Origin: an uncultured Eubacteriales bacterium
GTDB lineage: Bacteria > Bacillota > Clostridia > Christensenellales > Aristaeellaceae
Assembly: GCA_900548145.1 (NCBI GenBank)
Contig: URJB01000010.1
Span: forward strand, 7,947 to 71,946
DNA: 64,000 nucleotides
Direction: 5' to 3'
The number at the start of each line of letters is the position of its first letter. The first letter of the stretch is position 1. Under the pieces are notes generated by a model. That model saw only the letters and a program-made list of their open reading frames with translations, was not told where the DNA came from and made no database searches. Made by a program: the position numbers and the translations under genes. This document shows, piece by piece, positions 43,002 through 51,744 of this stretch.

Positions 43002-43030
43002 AGTATACTCGTCGCAGACAACCCTGTCAA
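43002..43030 (-). promoter_or_regulatory. Consensus promoter of candidate small RNA
   Basis: Minus strand TTGACA (43030-43025), 17 bases, TATACT (43007-43002). No minus-strand gene follows, only the short RNA region. Confidence 0.75.
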
Positions 43031-43093
43031 CGGGAATTTTGCGGAACAGGCATGGAAACTTTGTTCCTTGATGCGCAAAGAAAGGAAGAAACG

Positions 43094-44371
43094 ATGGAAG
43101 CCAACGCTCTGGCAAATGGACAGGGGATCGACCCCCAAAGGCTGCGCCCCGGGGATTATTTCGCTTCGCTGACGGAGGAAGCCCTTGCCTGCGGGCTGCT
43201 GACAGAGGATGACCTTGCCCGTCTGCAGGCACAGCTGCCGGGGCTGCTGCGCCGCATGGCCGCCGAATATGCCGGGGAGGGCTGCGGCTCCCTGCCGGTG
43301 GAGACCGCCGGGGAAATGCTGCGTTCCCTGCAATTTGCCATTGGCGCGGCGCTGAAGGGCTATGCCGCCTCGGAACAGGCCGCGATAGCGCTGAAGGAAC
43401 GGCCATTGAACGAACTGTACGACGAAGGGCTTTGCCGGGTGCGTCAAAAGCTGCGGACGGTGCGGCTTTTGCAGCGGAGGATCCTGAGCCGATTGTTTCA
43501 GACCCCGAACGGATTCTGGCGTTCCACCATCGAAGGCGGGGTCAACGGATTCTTTCGGCTGTACCGGCCGGAGTTCGCCGCCCATGAGATCCATATCACA
43601 GCGGATTATCCGCCTCTGCTGGGTCGGCCCGCCTTGCAGGGCGTGGAATTTATGGAGCGCTATCTGCAGGAGATCGACGGAGAAAACGCCTTTCTGCGCG
43701 CCTTCCCTCCCCGGGCGGTACACCGGCTGCTGCTGGGCCTGAGCCGGGAATACGCCAGCGCGCCGGTGAACCTGTTCGAGCCGGTCTGCCTGTCGGCGCT
43801 GGGGCTGACGCTGTGCGGACGCTCTCCGCTGGCGCTGGACTTAACGCCCGACGAGGTGGAAAAGCTGGCCCGAGATTTCGAAAACAGAACGATGATCCGT
43901 CCGGCGCTGGAAAACGCGCTGAACCGGCTGGGGGAGCAGCTGGCGCTGCCGGGCCGGGCGCTGCGCTATGCCGCCCAATGTCTGCCCAAGCTGGAGGAAG
44001 CCGTCCGTGCCGCACTGGAGCTGGGAAAGCCGGAACGGGCGTTTCTGCTGCCCGCCGATGAAAATGTCCCCGAGCCGGAGCTGTTCTACGGCGAAAGCAT
44101 GGACATTCGGGATTATGAGCGCCTGTTGACACGGCTGGTTCAGGCGGATTCCCCGGAGGAGCAGGCGGCGCTGATCGGGGAAAACGTCCATTCGCTGGCC
44201 GACTTGCTGGACCTGCTCACCGATCTGGACGCGGGAGACGAGGCGCTCGTCGCACTGGTGAAGCGTCTGCCGCCAGATGCGCTGGCGGGGCTTCGGACCC
44301 ATTACGCCGACGGCCTGCTGGCCGAACGGGAGGCTGACCGGCGGCTGTGCCGCGCGTTGGACGGAAAATAG
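43094..44371 (+). CDS. DUF6179 family protein
   Basis: A 425-residue mostly helical protein. Recognised from its pairing with DUF6323 and the pattern LNELYDEGLCRVRQKL / YRPEFAAHEIHITADYP. No transmembrane segment and no catalytic motif found. The ATG at 43094 follows AAAGGAAG; the frame is open back to 42998. The 234-base gap before it, within the same operon, carries the antisense small-RNA candidate. Function unknown. Confidence 0.75.
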   Translation: MEANALANGQGIDPQRLRPGDYFASLTEEALACGLLTEDDLARLQAQLPGLLRRMAAEYAGEGCGSLPVETAGEMLRSLQFAIGAALKGYAASEQAAIALKERPLNELYDEGLCRVRQKLRTVRLLQRRILSRLFQTPNGFWRSTIEGGVNGFFRLYRPEFAAHEIHITADYPPLLGRPALQGVEFMERYLQEIDGENAFLRAFPPRAVHRLLLGLSREYASAPVNLFEPVCLSALGLTLCGRSPLALDLTPDEVEKLARDFENRTMIRPALENALNRLGEQLALPGRALRYAAQCLPKLEEAVRAALELGKPERAFLLPADENVPEPELFYGESMDIRDYERLLTRLVQADSPEEQAALIGENVHSLADLLDLLTDLDAGDEALVALVKRLPPDALAGLRTHYADGLLAEREADRRLCRALDGK

Positions 44372-44373
44372 CC

Positions 44374-44625
44374 TTATGCCTTTTCGAGAATCAGCCATTC
44401 CTTGGCTTTTTCCACATCCGATTCAAAGCGGACGGTCATGCCGAAGGGGGCCAACCGTCGGGAAAGCTCCCGGCGGACTTTACTGTCCGCCCCCTGGCAA
44501 AAACGCCCCAGTCCGTCCAAATGCTCGAACCAGATCATCCCGCTGCGATAGGGCAGGGCAAAGGACTTTTTGCGGAACCCGGGCAGCTCCCGGCCAGATG
44601 GCTCCATGGCTTTCTCTGGCTTCAT
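44374..44625 (-). CDS. Small hypothetical protein, convergent to DUF6179
   Basis: An 83-residue basic protein (LPGFRKKSFALPYRSGMIWFEHLDGLGRF...VEKAKEWLILEKA). GGGAGG precedes the ATG by 7 bases, supporting translation. It ends two bases from the convergent DUF6179 stop. No family recognised. Confidence 0.6.
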   Translation of the reverse strand: MKPEKAMEPSGRELPGFRKKSFALPYRSGMIWFEHLDGLGRFCQGADSKVRRELSRRLAPFGMTVRFESDVEKAKEWLILEKA

Positions 44626-45015
44626 TTGTTTCCTCCCATGCTTTTCTTTATTATTCTCAATGATTAATCAAAAACGCTGAAAAAAAGCGAGTTCTTTCCT
44701 TCGGTGACAAAGGCCACGCATAGCGAGATCCAGTTCATACGCCGTCTGCCGGAAGGAAACTGTGGCAAAATCCCAATATCATCCGCAGAAATGGCTCATT
44801 TGTCCATTCTTTTCGCGGCAGTATCGAGATAAGCCCCCAACAACATTCATCCATCACCATTTCCACTCCCGCCCCACTTACCCTGGATGCGCCCCGCAAG
44901 TCCAGAGGGGGCGCGGCGTCACCCCGGTTGCATCGAAAGGCGGGGGACGATATAATAGAAGTTGTCCGCACGCAACTTTGGCGGGCCAGTCCACATCGGG
45001 AGGTTTTTTAGGACG
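44626..45015 (+). promoter_or_regulatory. Gene-free stretch with a promoter for the acyltransferase operon
   Basis: A 390-base gap. Its clearest signal is TTGCAT (44928-44933), 17 bases, TATAAT (44951-44956), 60 bases before the next start. A GCGCCCC..GGGGGCGC inverted repeat lies just upstream (about 44889-44914). I see nothing else in the remaining 250 bases. Confidence 0.6.
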
Positions 45016-46710
45016 ATGGAGGAAGAAAGAAAAAACGCGGCCGGTGAGCAGGCCGAGGAAATAACCCAAACGGTGGAAAATCAACGGAAGGCCGAGGCAA
45101 AAGCCCGGCGGAAAAACGAAAAAAAGGCTGCGAAGGCTGCACGAAAGCTGGAAAAGGAACAGGTGCGCCGGGAACGCACTGCCCGAAAGCAGGCCGAAAA
45201 AACCGCACGCACCCCTCATTTGCGGGAAAAGGCGCTGTTTGAGCTTTGGGTGGGTGGCTTTGAAAAGGAGCATCAAGCCCTTCTGCGGGAATATTTTGAC
45301 GGGCTGAACGCCCACCTGTCGCTGGCACGGGACGAGGTCATTCAGTTTCGCCGGGACTTCACCGCCGCCATCGATCTGCTGCTGCAGCTGGGCTGTCCAC
45401 TGGAGGAAGCCCTGACCCGTCTGAACCCGGAACGGCTGGGCGGCTTTTACGCATGGCCCGCCACGCTGTGGTTCCGGCTGGACGACGCGGCGAAAATTTA
45501 TCCCCTGTCCATGAAGCACGGGCAGATGTCTGTGTTCCGGCTGGCGGCGGTTCTGAAGGAGCCGGTGAAGCCGGAGCTTCTGCAGATCGCCCTGCATTTC
45601 ACTATCCAGCGCTTTCCCGGCTTTGCCACCACCGTGCGCAAGGGCTTTTTCTGGCATTATCTGGATCAGACCAAACGGCGCTACTGCATCCAGCCGGAGA
45701 TGGATATTCCCGTCCGACCGCTGAAGATCGCCGCCAGCGGCTCTCAGAGCTTCCGGGTGCTGTATTATGAAAACCGTATCAGCGCGGAGTTTTTCCACAT
45801 TTTGACCGACGCTACCGGGGGCATGTGCTTCCTCAAGACCCTGCTGGCGGAATATCTGCGGCTGCTGGGCACGGACTGCCCCTGCGGCGACGGCATTCTG
45901 GACGTGACCCGGCCGCCGCTGGCCGGGGAAAACGAAAACGCTTTCCCGGCGGCAGATCGCCGGGGCAAGGGCTCCGGCCTGACCGACCGGGCGGCCCTGC
46001 AGCTCAGCGGCCGGCTGGCCCCGGTGCACCCCTGTCGCATCCTGCACTTCGAAATGGACGCGGAAAAGCTGCGGGAGGCTGCCCGCAACCGGAACGCCAC
46101 CGTCACGGCCTATCTGCTGGGGCTTCTGTTTTTGGCGGGACGGCGGGCCACGGAGGCCATGGGCGGCAGCTTCAACATTCAGGTGCCCGTCAATATGCGC
46201 AAGTTCTATCCCTCGCCCACGCTGCGCAATTTTTCCATGTACTGCGGCATTCGACTGGATATGGAGCAGGTGACCACACTGGACGACATTCTGCCGGAAA
46301 TTCAGCATCAGCTGACGGAGAAAGCCTCCCGGGAGGCCATGACCGAGATGATCCATTCCTCCACCCGGCTGGTGAACTCGGTGCGCTTTGTGCCGCTGTT
46401 CATCAAGGCCCCCATCGCCCGGGTGATCTACGGCTTTCTGGGGGATAAAATTTTCACCAACACCCTGTCCAATCTGGGTGTGGTGAACCTGCCCCCGGAG
46501 ATGCAGAGCCGGGTGGATCATCTGGAATTTTTGCTGGGCACGCTGGTGACGAATCGTGCGGGCTGTGCGCTGGTGACCTGCGGCGGCAAGGCCGTGCTGA
46601 CCATCGCCAAGCAGACCGCCGACCCCTCGCTGGAAGAAGCACTGTGCCGCCTGCTGGACGGCGATCAGGTGCCCTATGCCGTGAAAGGAAGCGTTCTGTA
46701 TGAAGGTTGA
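45016..46710 (+). CDS. Condensation/alcohol-acetyltransferase-fold protein
   Basis: A 564-residue protein. Residues 1-75 are a highly charged K/E/R/A helix, probably coiled-coil. The rest has the two-lobe CoA-dependent acyltransferase/condensation fold, with FFHILTDATGG in place of HHxxxDG. Clostridial relatives are labelled alcohol acetyltransferase. Real donor and acceptor are unknown. The ATG at 45016 is preferred to 44962, which lies within the leader. It overlaps the DUF6320-like gene by 11 bases. Confidence 0.75.
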   Translation: MEEERKNAAGEQAEEITQTVENQRKAEAKARRKNEKKAAKAARKLEKEQVRRERTARKQAEKTARTPHLREKALFELWVGGFEKEHQALLREYFDGLNAHLSLARDEVIQFRRDFTAAIDLLLQLGCPLEEALTRLNPERLGGFYAWPATLWFRLDDAAKIYPLSMKHGQMSVFRLAAVLKEPVKPELLQIALHFTIQRFPGFATTVRKGFFWHYLDQTKRRYCIQPEMDIPVRPLKIAASGSQSFRVLYYENRISAEFFHILTDATGGMCFLKTLLAEYLRLLGTDCPCGDGILDVTRPPLAGENENAFPAADRRGKGSGLTDRAALQLSGRLAPVHPCRILHFEMDAEKLREAARNRNATVTAYLLGLLFLAGRRATEAMGGSFNIQVPVNMRKFYPSPTLRNFSMYCGIRLDMEQVTTLDDILPEIQHQLTEKASREAMTEMIHSSTRLVNSVRFVPLFIKAPIARVIYGFLGDKIFTNTLSNLGVVNLPPEMQSRVDHLEFLLGTLVTNRAGCALVTCGGKAVLTIAKQTADPSLEEALCRLLDGDQVPYAVKGSVLYEG

Positions 46711-47275
46711 GTGCGTCTATCCCATCCCCCCCAAGCGCCGCATCCAGCGGCATCAGCTGATCTGCGCGGCCCGCTGGCCCTTTCTGGCGGCGGCGGTGGC
46801 CTGCCCGGTGGTGAACCTGTGCCTGGGCGGCAGCGCGTGGAGTCTGGTGGCCCTGTGGGGGCTGTGGATGCTTTGGGGCGATCTGGTGGCCCCGACAATG
46901 GTGGAATACAACCGGGTCAGCCAGTTCACCAAGGTACTGGCCCAGTGCTGCGGCCTTCTTTTGCTGATCGACCTGATCCTTGCCCCGGGCCGCATTCGGA
47001 ATCTCCTGCCCATCGTGTGCTTTGCCGGGCTGACCGTGGCCGCCGTGCTGTTTTTCACCGATTTCAGCCGGCAGAAGCAGAACATCATTCCACTGATGCT
47101 GTTGTGTCTGGTGGCGTTCCTGTCGGCGGGCGTATGCCTGCTGGTGCCCGGCGTGGAAAGCCAGTGGGGGCTGATCGTACTGGCGGCCCTGTCCTTCGGA
47201 CTGTTCGTGGTCTGCGCCGTCTGTCTGGGCGGCGGGTTTTTCCGCGGGCTGCATAAGTATTTTCATGTGAAGTAA
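46700..47275 (+). CDS. DUF6320-like membrane protein
   Basis: A 191-residue protein with five or six transmembrane segments. Its coupling to the acyltransferase-like gene and its membrane layout match DUF6320, but the N-terminal zinc ribbon often present in that family is missing here. Probably acts with its partner in modifying a membrane or envelope molecule; this is inference. Confidence 0.65.
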   Translation: MKVECVYPIPPKRRIQRHQLICAARWPFLAAAVACPVVNLCLGGSAWSLVALWGLWMLWGDLVAPTMVEYNRVSQFTKVLAQCCGLLLLIDLILAPGRIRNLLPIVCFAGLTVAAVLFFTDFSRQKQNIIPLMLLCLVAFLSAGVCLLVPGVESQWGLIVLAALSFGLFVVCAVCLGGGFFRGLHKYFHVK

Positions 47276-47329
47276 AAAAGTTCCCCCGATTCCGCAGCAC
47301 CCAATTGCTTCGGAACCGGGGAATTTTCT
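47276..47329. terminator. Bidirectional terminator
   Basis: TTCCCCCG-A-TTCCG...CGGAA-C-CGGGGAA stem with A-rich and T-rich flanks, between the convergent DUF6320-like and patatin genes. Confidence 0.8.
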
Positions 47330-48148
47330 TTACAGCTCTGTTTTCTGGCCGACGGCATATCCTTGATCGTACACCCGCTGCAGCACCGCCGGGTCTCGTT
47401 CCAACCGGCCCATTTCGATGGGGCGGCGGGGACGGACGACCTTGGCGACGCCGTCCTGCTCCAGCTGGCGCAGACGGTCGAGACTTTGATTGTAGGCCTC
47501 GTGACGGCAGCGGAGCCGCTGCTGCAGGGCAGGATATTTTCCGTACCACAGGTCGATAGGCAGGGAGGGCATGGGCCCCTTGCGGTAGGAACCGTCTCGG
47601 GTCAGGACGACTACCAGCCGGTCGTAGCCCAGCGCCCGCATGGCCTCAAAGGGGATGCTGTCCACAATGCCGCCGTCCAGATACAATCCGTCCCCAACCG
47701 CCACGGGCCTGGAAACAAAGGGCAGCGACGCAGAGGCCCGCAGCGTGTCCATCTGCTCAAACACGTTTTCGATCAGGGGATATTCCGCATGGCCGGTCTC
47801 GATGTTGGTCACCACAGCGTAAAAGGGTACCCCCGAGGCCTGAAAGCTCTGCTGATCAAAGGGATCCAGCTCCGTGGGCACCGTGCCGTAGGCAAAGTCC
47901 GGGCTGAACAGATTGCCGGTCCTTAAAAGCGGGCCGGGGCCCATGTAGCGGGGGTCGCGGATATAGCGCTTGTTGTAGCGGATGACGCGTCCCGGCTGCC
48001 GGGATAGAAAATTCACCCCGAAGACCGCCCCGGCGGAAACGCCGATCACCCCGTCAAAATGAAGGCCCCGGGCGTAAAAGGCGTCCAACACCCCGGCGGT
48101 GAACATGCCGCGCATCCCGCCGCCTTCCAGAACCAGTCCTGTTTTCAT
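47330..48148 (-). CDS. Patatin-like phospholipase
   Basis: A 272-residue lipid acyl hydrolase. Oxyanion-hole GGGMRG (9-14), nucleophile S38 in GVSAG, and the second dyad residue in LDGGIVDS are all present. Cytoplasmic, no signal peptide. The ATG at 48148 opens the typical KTGLVLEGGG start; the longer frame to 48232 is unsupported. Promoter at 48222-48194. Confidence 0.93.
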   Translation of the reverse strand: MKTGLVLEGGGMRGMFTAGVLDAFYARGLHFDGVIGVSAGAVFGVNFLSRQPGRVIRYNKRYIRDPRYMGPGPLLRTGNLFSPDFAYGTVPTELDPFDQQSFQASGVPFYAVVTNIETGHAEYPLIENVFEQMDTLRASASLPFVSRPVAVGDGLYLDGGIVDSIPFEAMRALGYDRLVVVLTRDGSYRKGPMPSLPIDLWYGKYPALQQRLRCRHEAYNQSLDRLRQLEQDGVAKVVRPRRPIEMGRLERDPAVLQRVYDQGYAVGQKTEL

Positions 48149-48193
48149 CCTTATGCTCCCTTCCGCGCAGCCCAATGAGCGCGCTTCCCCTTT

Positions 48194-48222
48194 ATTATAC
48201 ACCTGAAAAGGCCGGGAACCAA
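48194..48222 (-). promoter_or_regulatory. Promoter of patatin gene
   Basis: Minus strand TTGGTT (48222-48217), 17 bases, TATAAT (48199-48194). Confidence 0.6.
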
Positions 48223-48273
48223 TCGGCGGCATTTGCTCAAAACCGCCTTTTTTCAGCCAAAATCCGGGAAGGA

Positions 48274-48302
48274 TTGAAATTTTCCCGGTGACAGGGTATA
48301 AT
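48274..48302 (+). promoter_or_regulatory. Promoter of REC-like/SPFH unit
   Basis: TTGAAA (48274-48279), 17 bases, TATAAT (48297-48302). Confidence 0.75.
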
Positions 48303-48339
48303 AAATTCGTGTCATTTTGACCAATATGGAGGGAAACGC

Positions 48340-49131
48340 GTGTATAGGCTGCTGATCGTCACCGGAAACCAGAGTGTGAGGGACTTGTTCACCGCGATGG
48401 AAGGCTGGGAGAGCTTGGGCTTCAAGCCGCCGCGTCTGCGTCAGACCACGCAGGAAGCGCTGGAATGTATGCAGAAGCACCAGATCGACGCGATCGCCGT
48501 GGACGACGGCCCGGCTTTTGACGAGCTGAACCGCTTTGTGGAAGAACAGTGCCCGGCAATGCTCCGTTTTCCCATTGAAAAGACCCCGGACGAGGAATGG
48601 AAGGTCATCCGGGCGCTGGATCGGATGCTGGGAAACCTTCACGCCGATCATTATAACGACGAATACGATCTGATGGGCTCTCTTTCCCACAGTCAGGAAC
48701 GGCTGCTGAAGGGCATCGTCTGCGGACTGATCCCCACGGAGAAGGAGCTGCGGGCCCGTCTGTTCATGCTGCGATGCAGGGAAAAGCCCAACGTGCCCTG
48801 CGTGCTGGCCCGCCTGACCATGGATATGGACGATCCCTTCCTGACCAACCGCTGGCATTACGGCAGCGAGCGTCTGGAGACCGCCCTGCGCAACTTTTTC
48901 GGCGCGCGGCAGCGGGATATGTACCTGCACGTGGCTGTGATCTCCCCGGAAGAGGTGCGGGTGCTCTGCTACCCCGTCACCGGGGACGGCACCCTGCTGG
49001 AAAGCGCGGTGCGCGCCTACGTGGAGGAGACCGCCCAGCAGATCGACCACTATCTGGGGCTGCATATGCAGGTTGCCGAGGTGCGGCTGGTGCCGGGCCT
49101 GGCGACCTTCGCCGCTGAAAATCTGAAATAA
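48340..49131 (+). CDS. Degenerate receiver-domain protein of unknown function
   Basis: A 263-residue protein. Residues 1-115 resemble a response-regulator receiver fold (RLLIVTGNQSVRDLF..., DAIAVDDG), but the acidic pocket is missing, so phosphorylation is unlikely. Residues 130-263 form an unrecognised alpha/beta domain; the AraC-type output domain seen in many clostridial relatives is absent. Start is GTG, after GGAGGG. Likely co-transcribed with the SPFH gene 38 bases downstream. Confidence 0.65.
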   Translation: MYRLLIVTGNQSVRDLFTAMEGWESLGFKPPRLRQTTQEALECMQKHQIDAIAVDDGPAFDELNRFVEEQCPAMLRFPIEKTPDEEWKVIRALDRMLGNLHADHYNDEYDLMGSLSHSQERLLKGIVCGLIPTEKELRARLFMLRCREKPNVPCVLARLTMDMDDPFLTNRWHYGSERLETALRNFFGARQRDMYLHVAVISPEEVRVLCYPVTGDGTLLESAVRAYVEETAQQIDHYLGLHMQVAEVRLVPGLATFAAENLK

Positions 49132-49169
49132 AAAAGCCGTCCGCCTGCGGCGGCAGTAAGGAGAACAAT

Positions 49170-50243
49170 ATGGGGATTTTTAAGGATTTGGTGACCAGCC
49201 AGCTGATCGACGTGATCGAGTGGACGGACGACAGCCAGAATACCATGGTGTACAAATATGACATGAACGGCAAGGAGATCATGATGGGCGCGCAGCTCAC
49301 CGTGCGGGAAAGCCAGGCGGCGATCTTCGTCAACGAGGGCAAGCTGGCCGACGTGTTCCAGCCCGGCCGTTATGAGTTGAGCACTCAGAACATGCCCATC
49401 CTGACCAAGCTCAAGGCGTGGAAGTTCGGCTTCAATTCTCCCTTCAAGAGCGATGTGTACTTCATCAACACCAAGCAGTTCCTCGACCGGAAGTGGGGCA
49501 CCGCCAACCCGGTCATGATGCGGGACACCGATTTCGGCATGATCCGCATCCGGGCCTTCGGCTCCTTCGCCTTCCGCGTGAAGGAACCCGAAACCTTCAT
49601 GAAGGAGTGCTTCGGCACCAGCAGCCTGTTCACCGTGGAAGGCGTGGAGGGCCAGCTGAAGAGCATGGTGGTCAGCGGCCTGAGCGACGCCATCGCCCAG
49701 AGCAAGATCCCCGCGCTGGATATAGCCGCCAACTACAGCGGCCTGAGCCAGTACTGCATGAACGCGCTGAATACCAAGGTGGAAGCGCTGGGTCTGACCC
49801 TGACCAATTTTGTCATTGAAAACGTGAGCCTGCCCGAAGAAGTGGAAAAGGCCATGGATAAGCGCACCTCCATGGGCGTGCTGGGCGATATGGGCAAGTA
49901 TGCCCAGTTCCAGGCGGCCGAGGCTATGCGGGACGCGGCCAACAACCCCAACGGCATGGCCGGTATGGGCGTGGGCATGGGCGCGGGCATGAGCATGGGT
50001 CAGATGTTCACGCAGGCCTTTGGCGGCGCGCAGCAGCAGGCTCCCGCCGCCCCCGCGGCTCCTGCGGCTGCGACGGTGGCCTGCACGGCCTGCGGCCAGC
50101 CCATCGCGGCGGGCAGTAAGTTCTGCTCTTCCTGCGGCGCCAAGCAGGAAGAAAAGCCCGCTGGCGGCTTCTGCCCCAACTGCGGCGGCAAGGTCGAAGC
50201 GGGCAGCAAATTCTGCCCCAACTGCGGCAACAAGATGGCGTAA
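49170..50243 (+). CDS. SPFH-domain protein with C-terminal double zinc ribbon
   Basis: A 357-residue protein. Residues about 20-240 are an SPFH (virion core/YdjI-type) domain; a GM-rich and AP-rich linker follows, and the C-terminus has two zinc ribbons (CTACGQP...FCSSCG and FCPNCGG...FCPNCG). No transmembrane segment. Related B. subtilis YdjI helps recruit membrane-protection proteins, so a membrane-stress role is plausible. GGAG precedes the ATG. Confidence 0.9.
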   Translation: MGIFKDLVTSQLIDVIEWTDDSQNTMVYKYDMNGKEIMMGAQLTVRESQAAIFVNEGKLADVFQPGRYELSTQNMPILTKLKAWKFGFNSPFKSDVYFINTKQFLDRKWGTANPVMMRDTDFGMIRIRAFGSFAFRVKEPETFMKECFGTSSLFTVEGVEGQLKSMVVSGLSDAIAQSKIPALDIAANYSGLSQYCMNALNTKVEALGLTLTNFVIENVSLPEEVEKAMDKRTSMGVLGDMGKYAQFQAAEAMRDAANNPNGMAGMGVGMGAGMSMGQMFTQAFGGAQQQAPAAPAAPAAATVACTACGQPIAAGSKFCSSCGAKQEEKPAGGFCPNCGGKVEAGSKFCPNCGNKMA

Positions 50244-50259
50244 CGCCATGAAAATACGA

Positions 50260-50289
50260 ATCGACCGCGCTCGTCGCGGTCGATTTTTT
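50260..50289 (+). terminator. Terminator after SPFH gene
   Basis: ATCGACCGCG-CTCGT-CGCGGTCGAT followed by TTTTTT. Confidence 0.93.
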
Positions 50290-50306
50290 GATGAAGGGAA
50301 AAGCAG

Positions 50307-50687
50307 ATGGAAAATTTTGATCTCCAAGCCTACTGGGACGCGGTGCTCCGGCAGGACGCACAGGCCATGGAAACCTTTCTGGCCCCGAACGCCATCGTCA
50401 ACTGGCACTGCACCAATGAAAGCTTTACCGCCGCGGAATTTGTCCGGGCAAACTGCGAATATCCCGGCCAGTGGGAGGGCGAAATTCAGCGGGTGGAGCC
50501 GATCCCGGGAGGAATCGCGGCGGTCGTCCATGTTTATTCGGCGGATCGTGCGTTGTCTTTCCATGCAGTGGCCTTTGTTCGTTTGACGGACGGGAAGATC
50601 ACCCAGCTGGACGAGTATTGGGGCGATGACGGCCCCGCGCCCCAGTGGCGGCAAGATAAAAATATCGGGCGGAAAATTCGGGACTGA
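50307..50687 (+). CDS. SnoaL/NTF2-like protein
   Basis: A 126-residue single-domain NTF2-like protein (YWDAVLRQDAQAMETFLAPNAIVNWHCTNE, cut here; VRLTDGKITQLDEYWGDDGPAPQW). Cytoplasmic, probable small-molecule binding or isomerase role; unknown. It starts 18 bases after the SPFH terminator. Confidence 0.85.
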   Translation: MENFDLQAYWDAVLRQDAQAMETFLAPNAIVNWHCTNESFTAAEFVRANCEYPGQWEGEIQRVEPIPGGIAAVVHVYSADRALSFHAVAFVRLTDGKITQLDEYWGDDGPAPQWRQDKNIGRKIRD

Positions 50688-50711
50688 CCCCGGATTCCGC
50701 CCGATATTTTT
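50658..50711 (+). terminator. Terminator overlapping a 3' coding end
   Basis: AATATCGGGCGGAA / TTCCGCCCGATATT stem followed by TTT; the 5' arm is inside the SnoaL-like gene. Confidence 0.85.
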
Positions 50712-50718
50712 GGAAATG

Positions 50719-50746
50719 AAAAACTCCCCCGCGCGAGGCGGGGGAG
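50719..50746 (-). terminator. Terminator of rplJ-rplL
   Basis: Minus strand CTCCCCCGC-CTCGC-GCGGGGGAG followed by TTTTT, 24 bases after the rplL stop. Confidence 0.92.
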
Positions 50747-50769
50747 CGGAATGCTCTTGGAAAAAGCAA

Positions 50770-51141
50770 TTACTTGATTTCGACAGTAGCGCCGACTTCG
50801 GCCAGCTTTTCCTTGATCTTTTCGCATTCTTCCTTGGAAGCGCCTTCCTTGATGGTCTTGGGGGCGGATTCCACGAAGTCCTTGGCTTCCTTCAGGCCCA
50901 GGCCGGTCAGCTCGCGGACAACCTTGATGACCTTGATCTTCTCGGAGCCAGCGTCCTTCAGGATGGCGTCGAACTCGGTCTTTTCTTCTTCAGCGGCAGC
51001 AGCGCCAGCAGCAGCGCCGGGCACAGCCACAACAGCGGCGGCGGCGGAAACGCCAAACTTTTCTTCCAGGGCCTTCACCAGATCGTTCAGCTCGAGAACA
51101 GTCATTTTCTCGATCTCAGCAATAAATTCCTCGTGAGTCAT
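50770..51141 (-). CDS. rplL: 50S ribosomal protein L7/L12
   Basis: A 123-residue stalk protein: N-terminal dimerisation helices ([20 protein letters not shown]), an Ala/Val-rich hinge, and the C-terminal domain with [21 protein letters not shown]. The ATG at 51141 follows GGAGG; upstream residues in the open frame are untranslated leader. Confidence 0.98.
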   Translation of the reverse strand: MTHEEFIAEIEKMTVLELNDLVKALEEKFGVSAAAAVVAVPGAAAGAAAAEEEKTEFDAILKDAGSEKIKVIKVVRELTGLGLKEAKDFVESAPKTIKEGASKEECEKIKEKLAEVGATVEIK

Positions 51142-51202
51142 TACGGATAACCTCCATTCATAATCATGTTTTTGGGGGCGCGTCATGCGGCGCGCTCAGC
51201 AC

Positions 51203-51724
51203 TTAGGCTTCGGGGGCGGCAGCGGTGTCTTCGCTGTTCTTCTTGGCGATAGCATCCAGAACGCGAACGAAACCAGCGATGCTGCTCTGCAGGCTGCCAA
51301 GCAGGCGGGCCAGCAGGACTTCGCGGCTGGGAACGGTCGCCAGTTCCTTGATCTGCGCGTCGCTCAGGATCTCAGTGCCCATCAGACCAGCCTTGATCTG
51401 AATCGCATCGGTCTTCTTCTTGTCGATGAAGTCGCTGACGATCTTGGCGGGGCTCACGGGGTCGCTCATGCCAAAGGCAAAAGCAGAGGGGCCGTTGAGA
51501 GCATCGTCCAGACCTTCGATGTTCAGCTCGTGCAGGGCACGGCGGACCAGCGTGTTCTTCAGAACGCAGTATTCCACGTTGTTCTGACGGAACTGAGCGC
51601 GCAGGGCGGTAACGTCTTCCACGGACAGGCCGCTGAAGCTGACCACGATGACGCTCTGGGCATCCTGAAACTTCTTCACGATGTCGCTGACGACTTGCTT
51701 TTTGATCTCGAGATTCTTGCTCAT
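51203..51724 (-). CDS. rplJ: 50S ribosomal protein L10
   Basis: A 173-residue protein that anchors L7/L12 dimers and binds 23S rRNA (KNLEIKKQVVSDIVKKFQDAQS..., RAQFRQNNVEYCVLKNTLVRRAL). The ATG at 51724 follows AAAGGAGG. Preceded by its autoregulatory leader. rplK-rplA are not upstream in this genome segment; instead a YczE-like gene is. Confidence 0.98.
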   Translation of the reverse strand: MSKNLEIKKQVVSDIVKKFQDAQSVIVVSFSGLSVEDVTALRAQFRQNNVEYCVLKNTLVRRALHELNIEGLDDALNGPSAFAFGMSDPVSPAKIVSDFIDKKKTDAIQIKAGLMGTEILSDAQIKELATVPSREVLLARLLGSLQSSIAGFVRVLDAIAKKNSEDTAAAPEA

Positions 51725-51744
51725 TTGAGTTGCACCTCCTTTTT

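Noticed and set aside
42998..43093. Longer start of the DUF6179 gene
   Set aside because: The upstream residues cover the small-RNA promoter and have no ribosome site; AAAGGAAG supports 43094.
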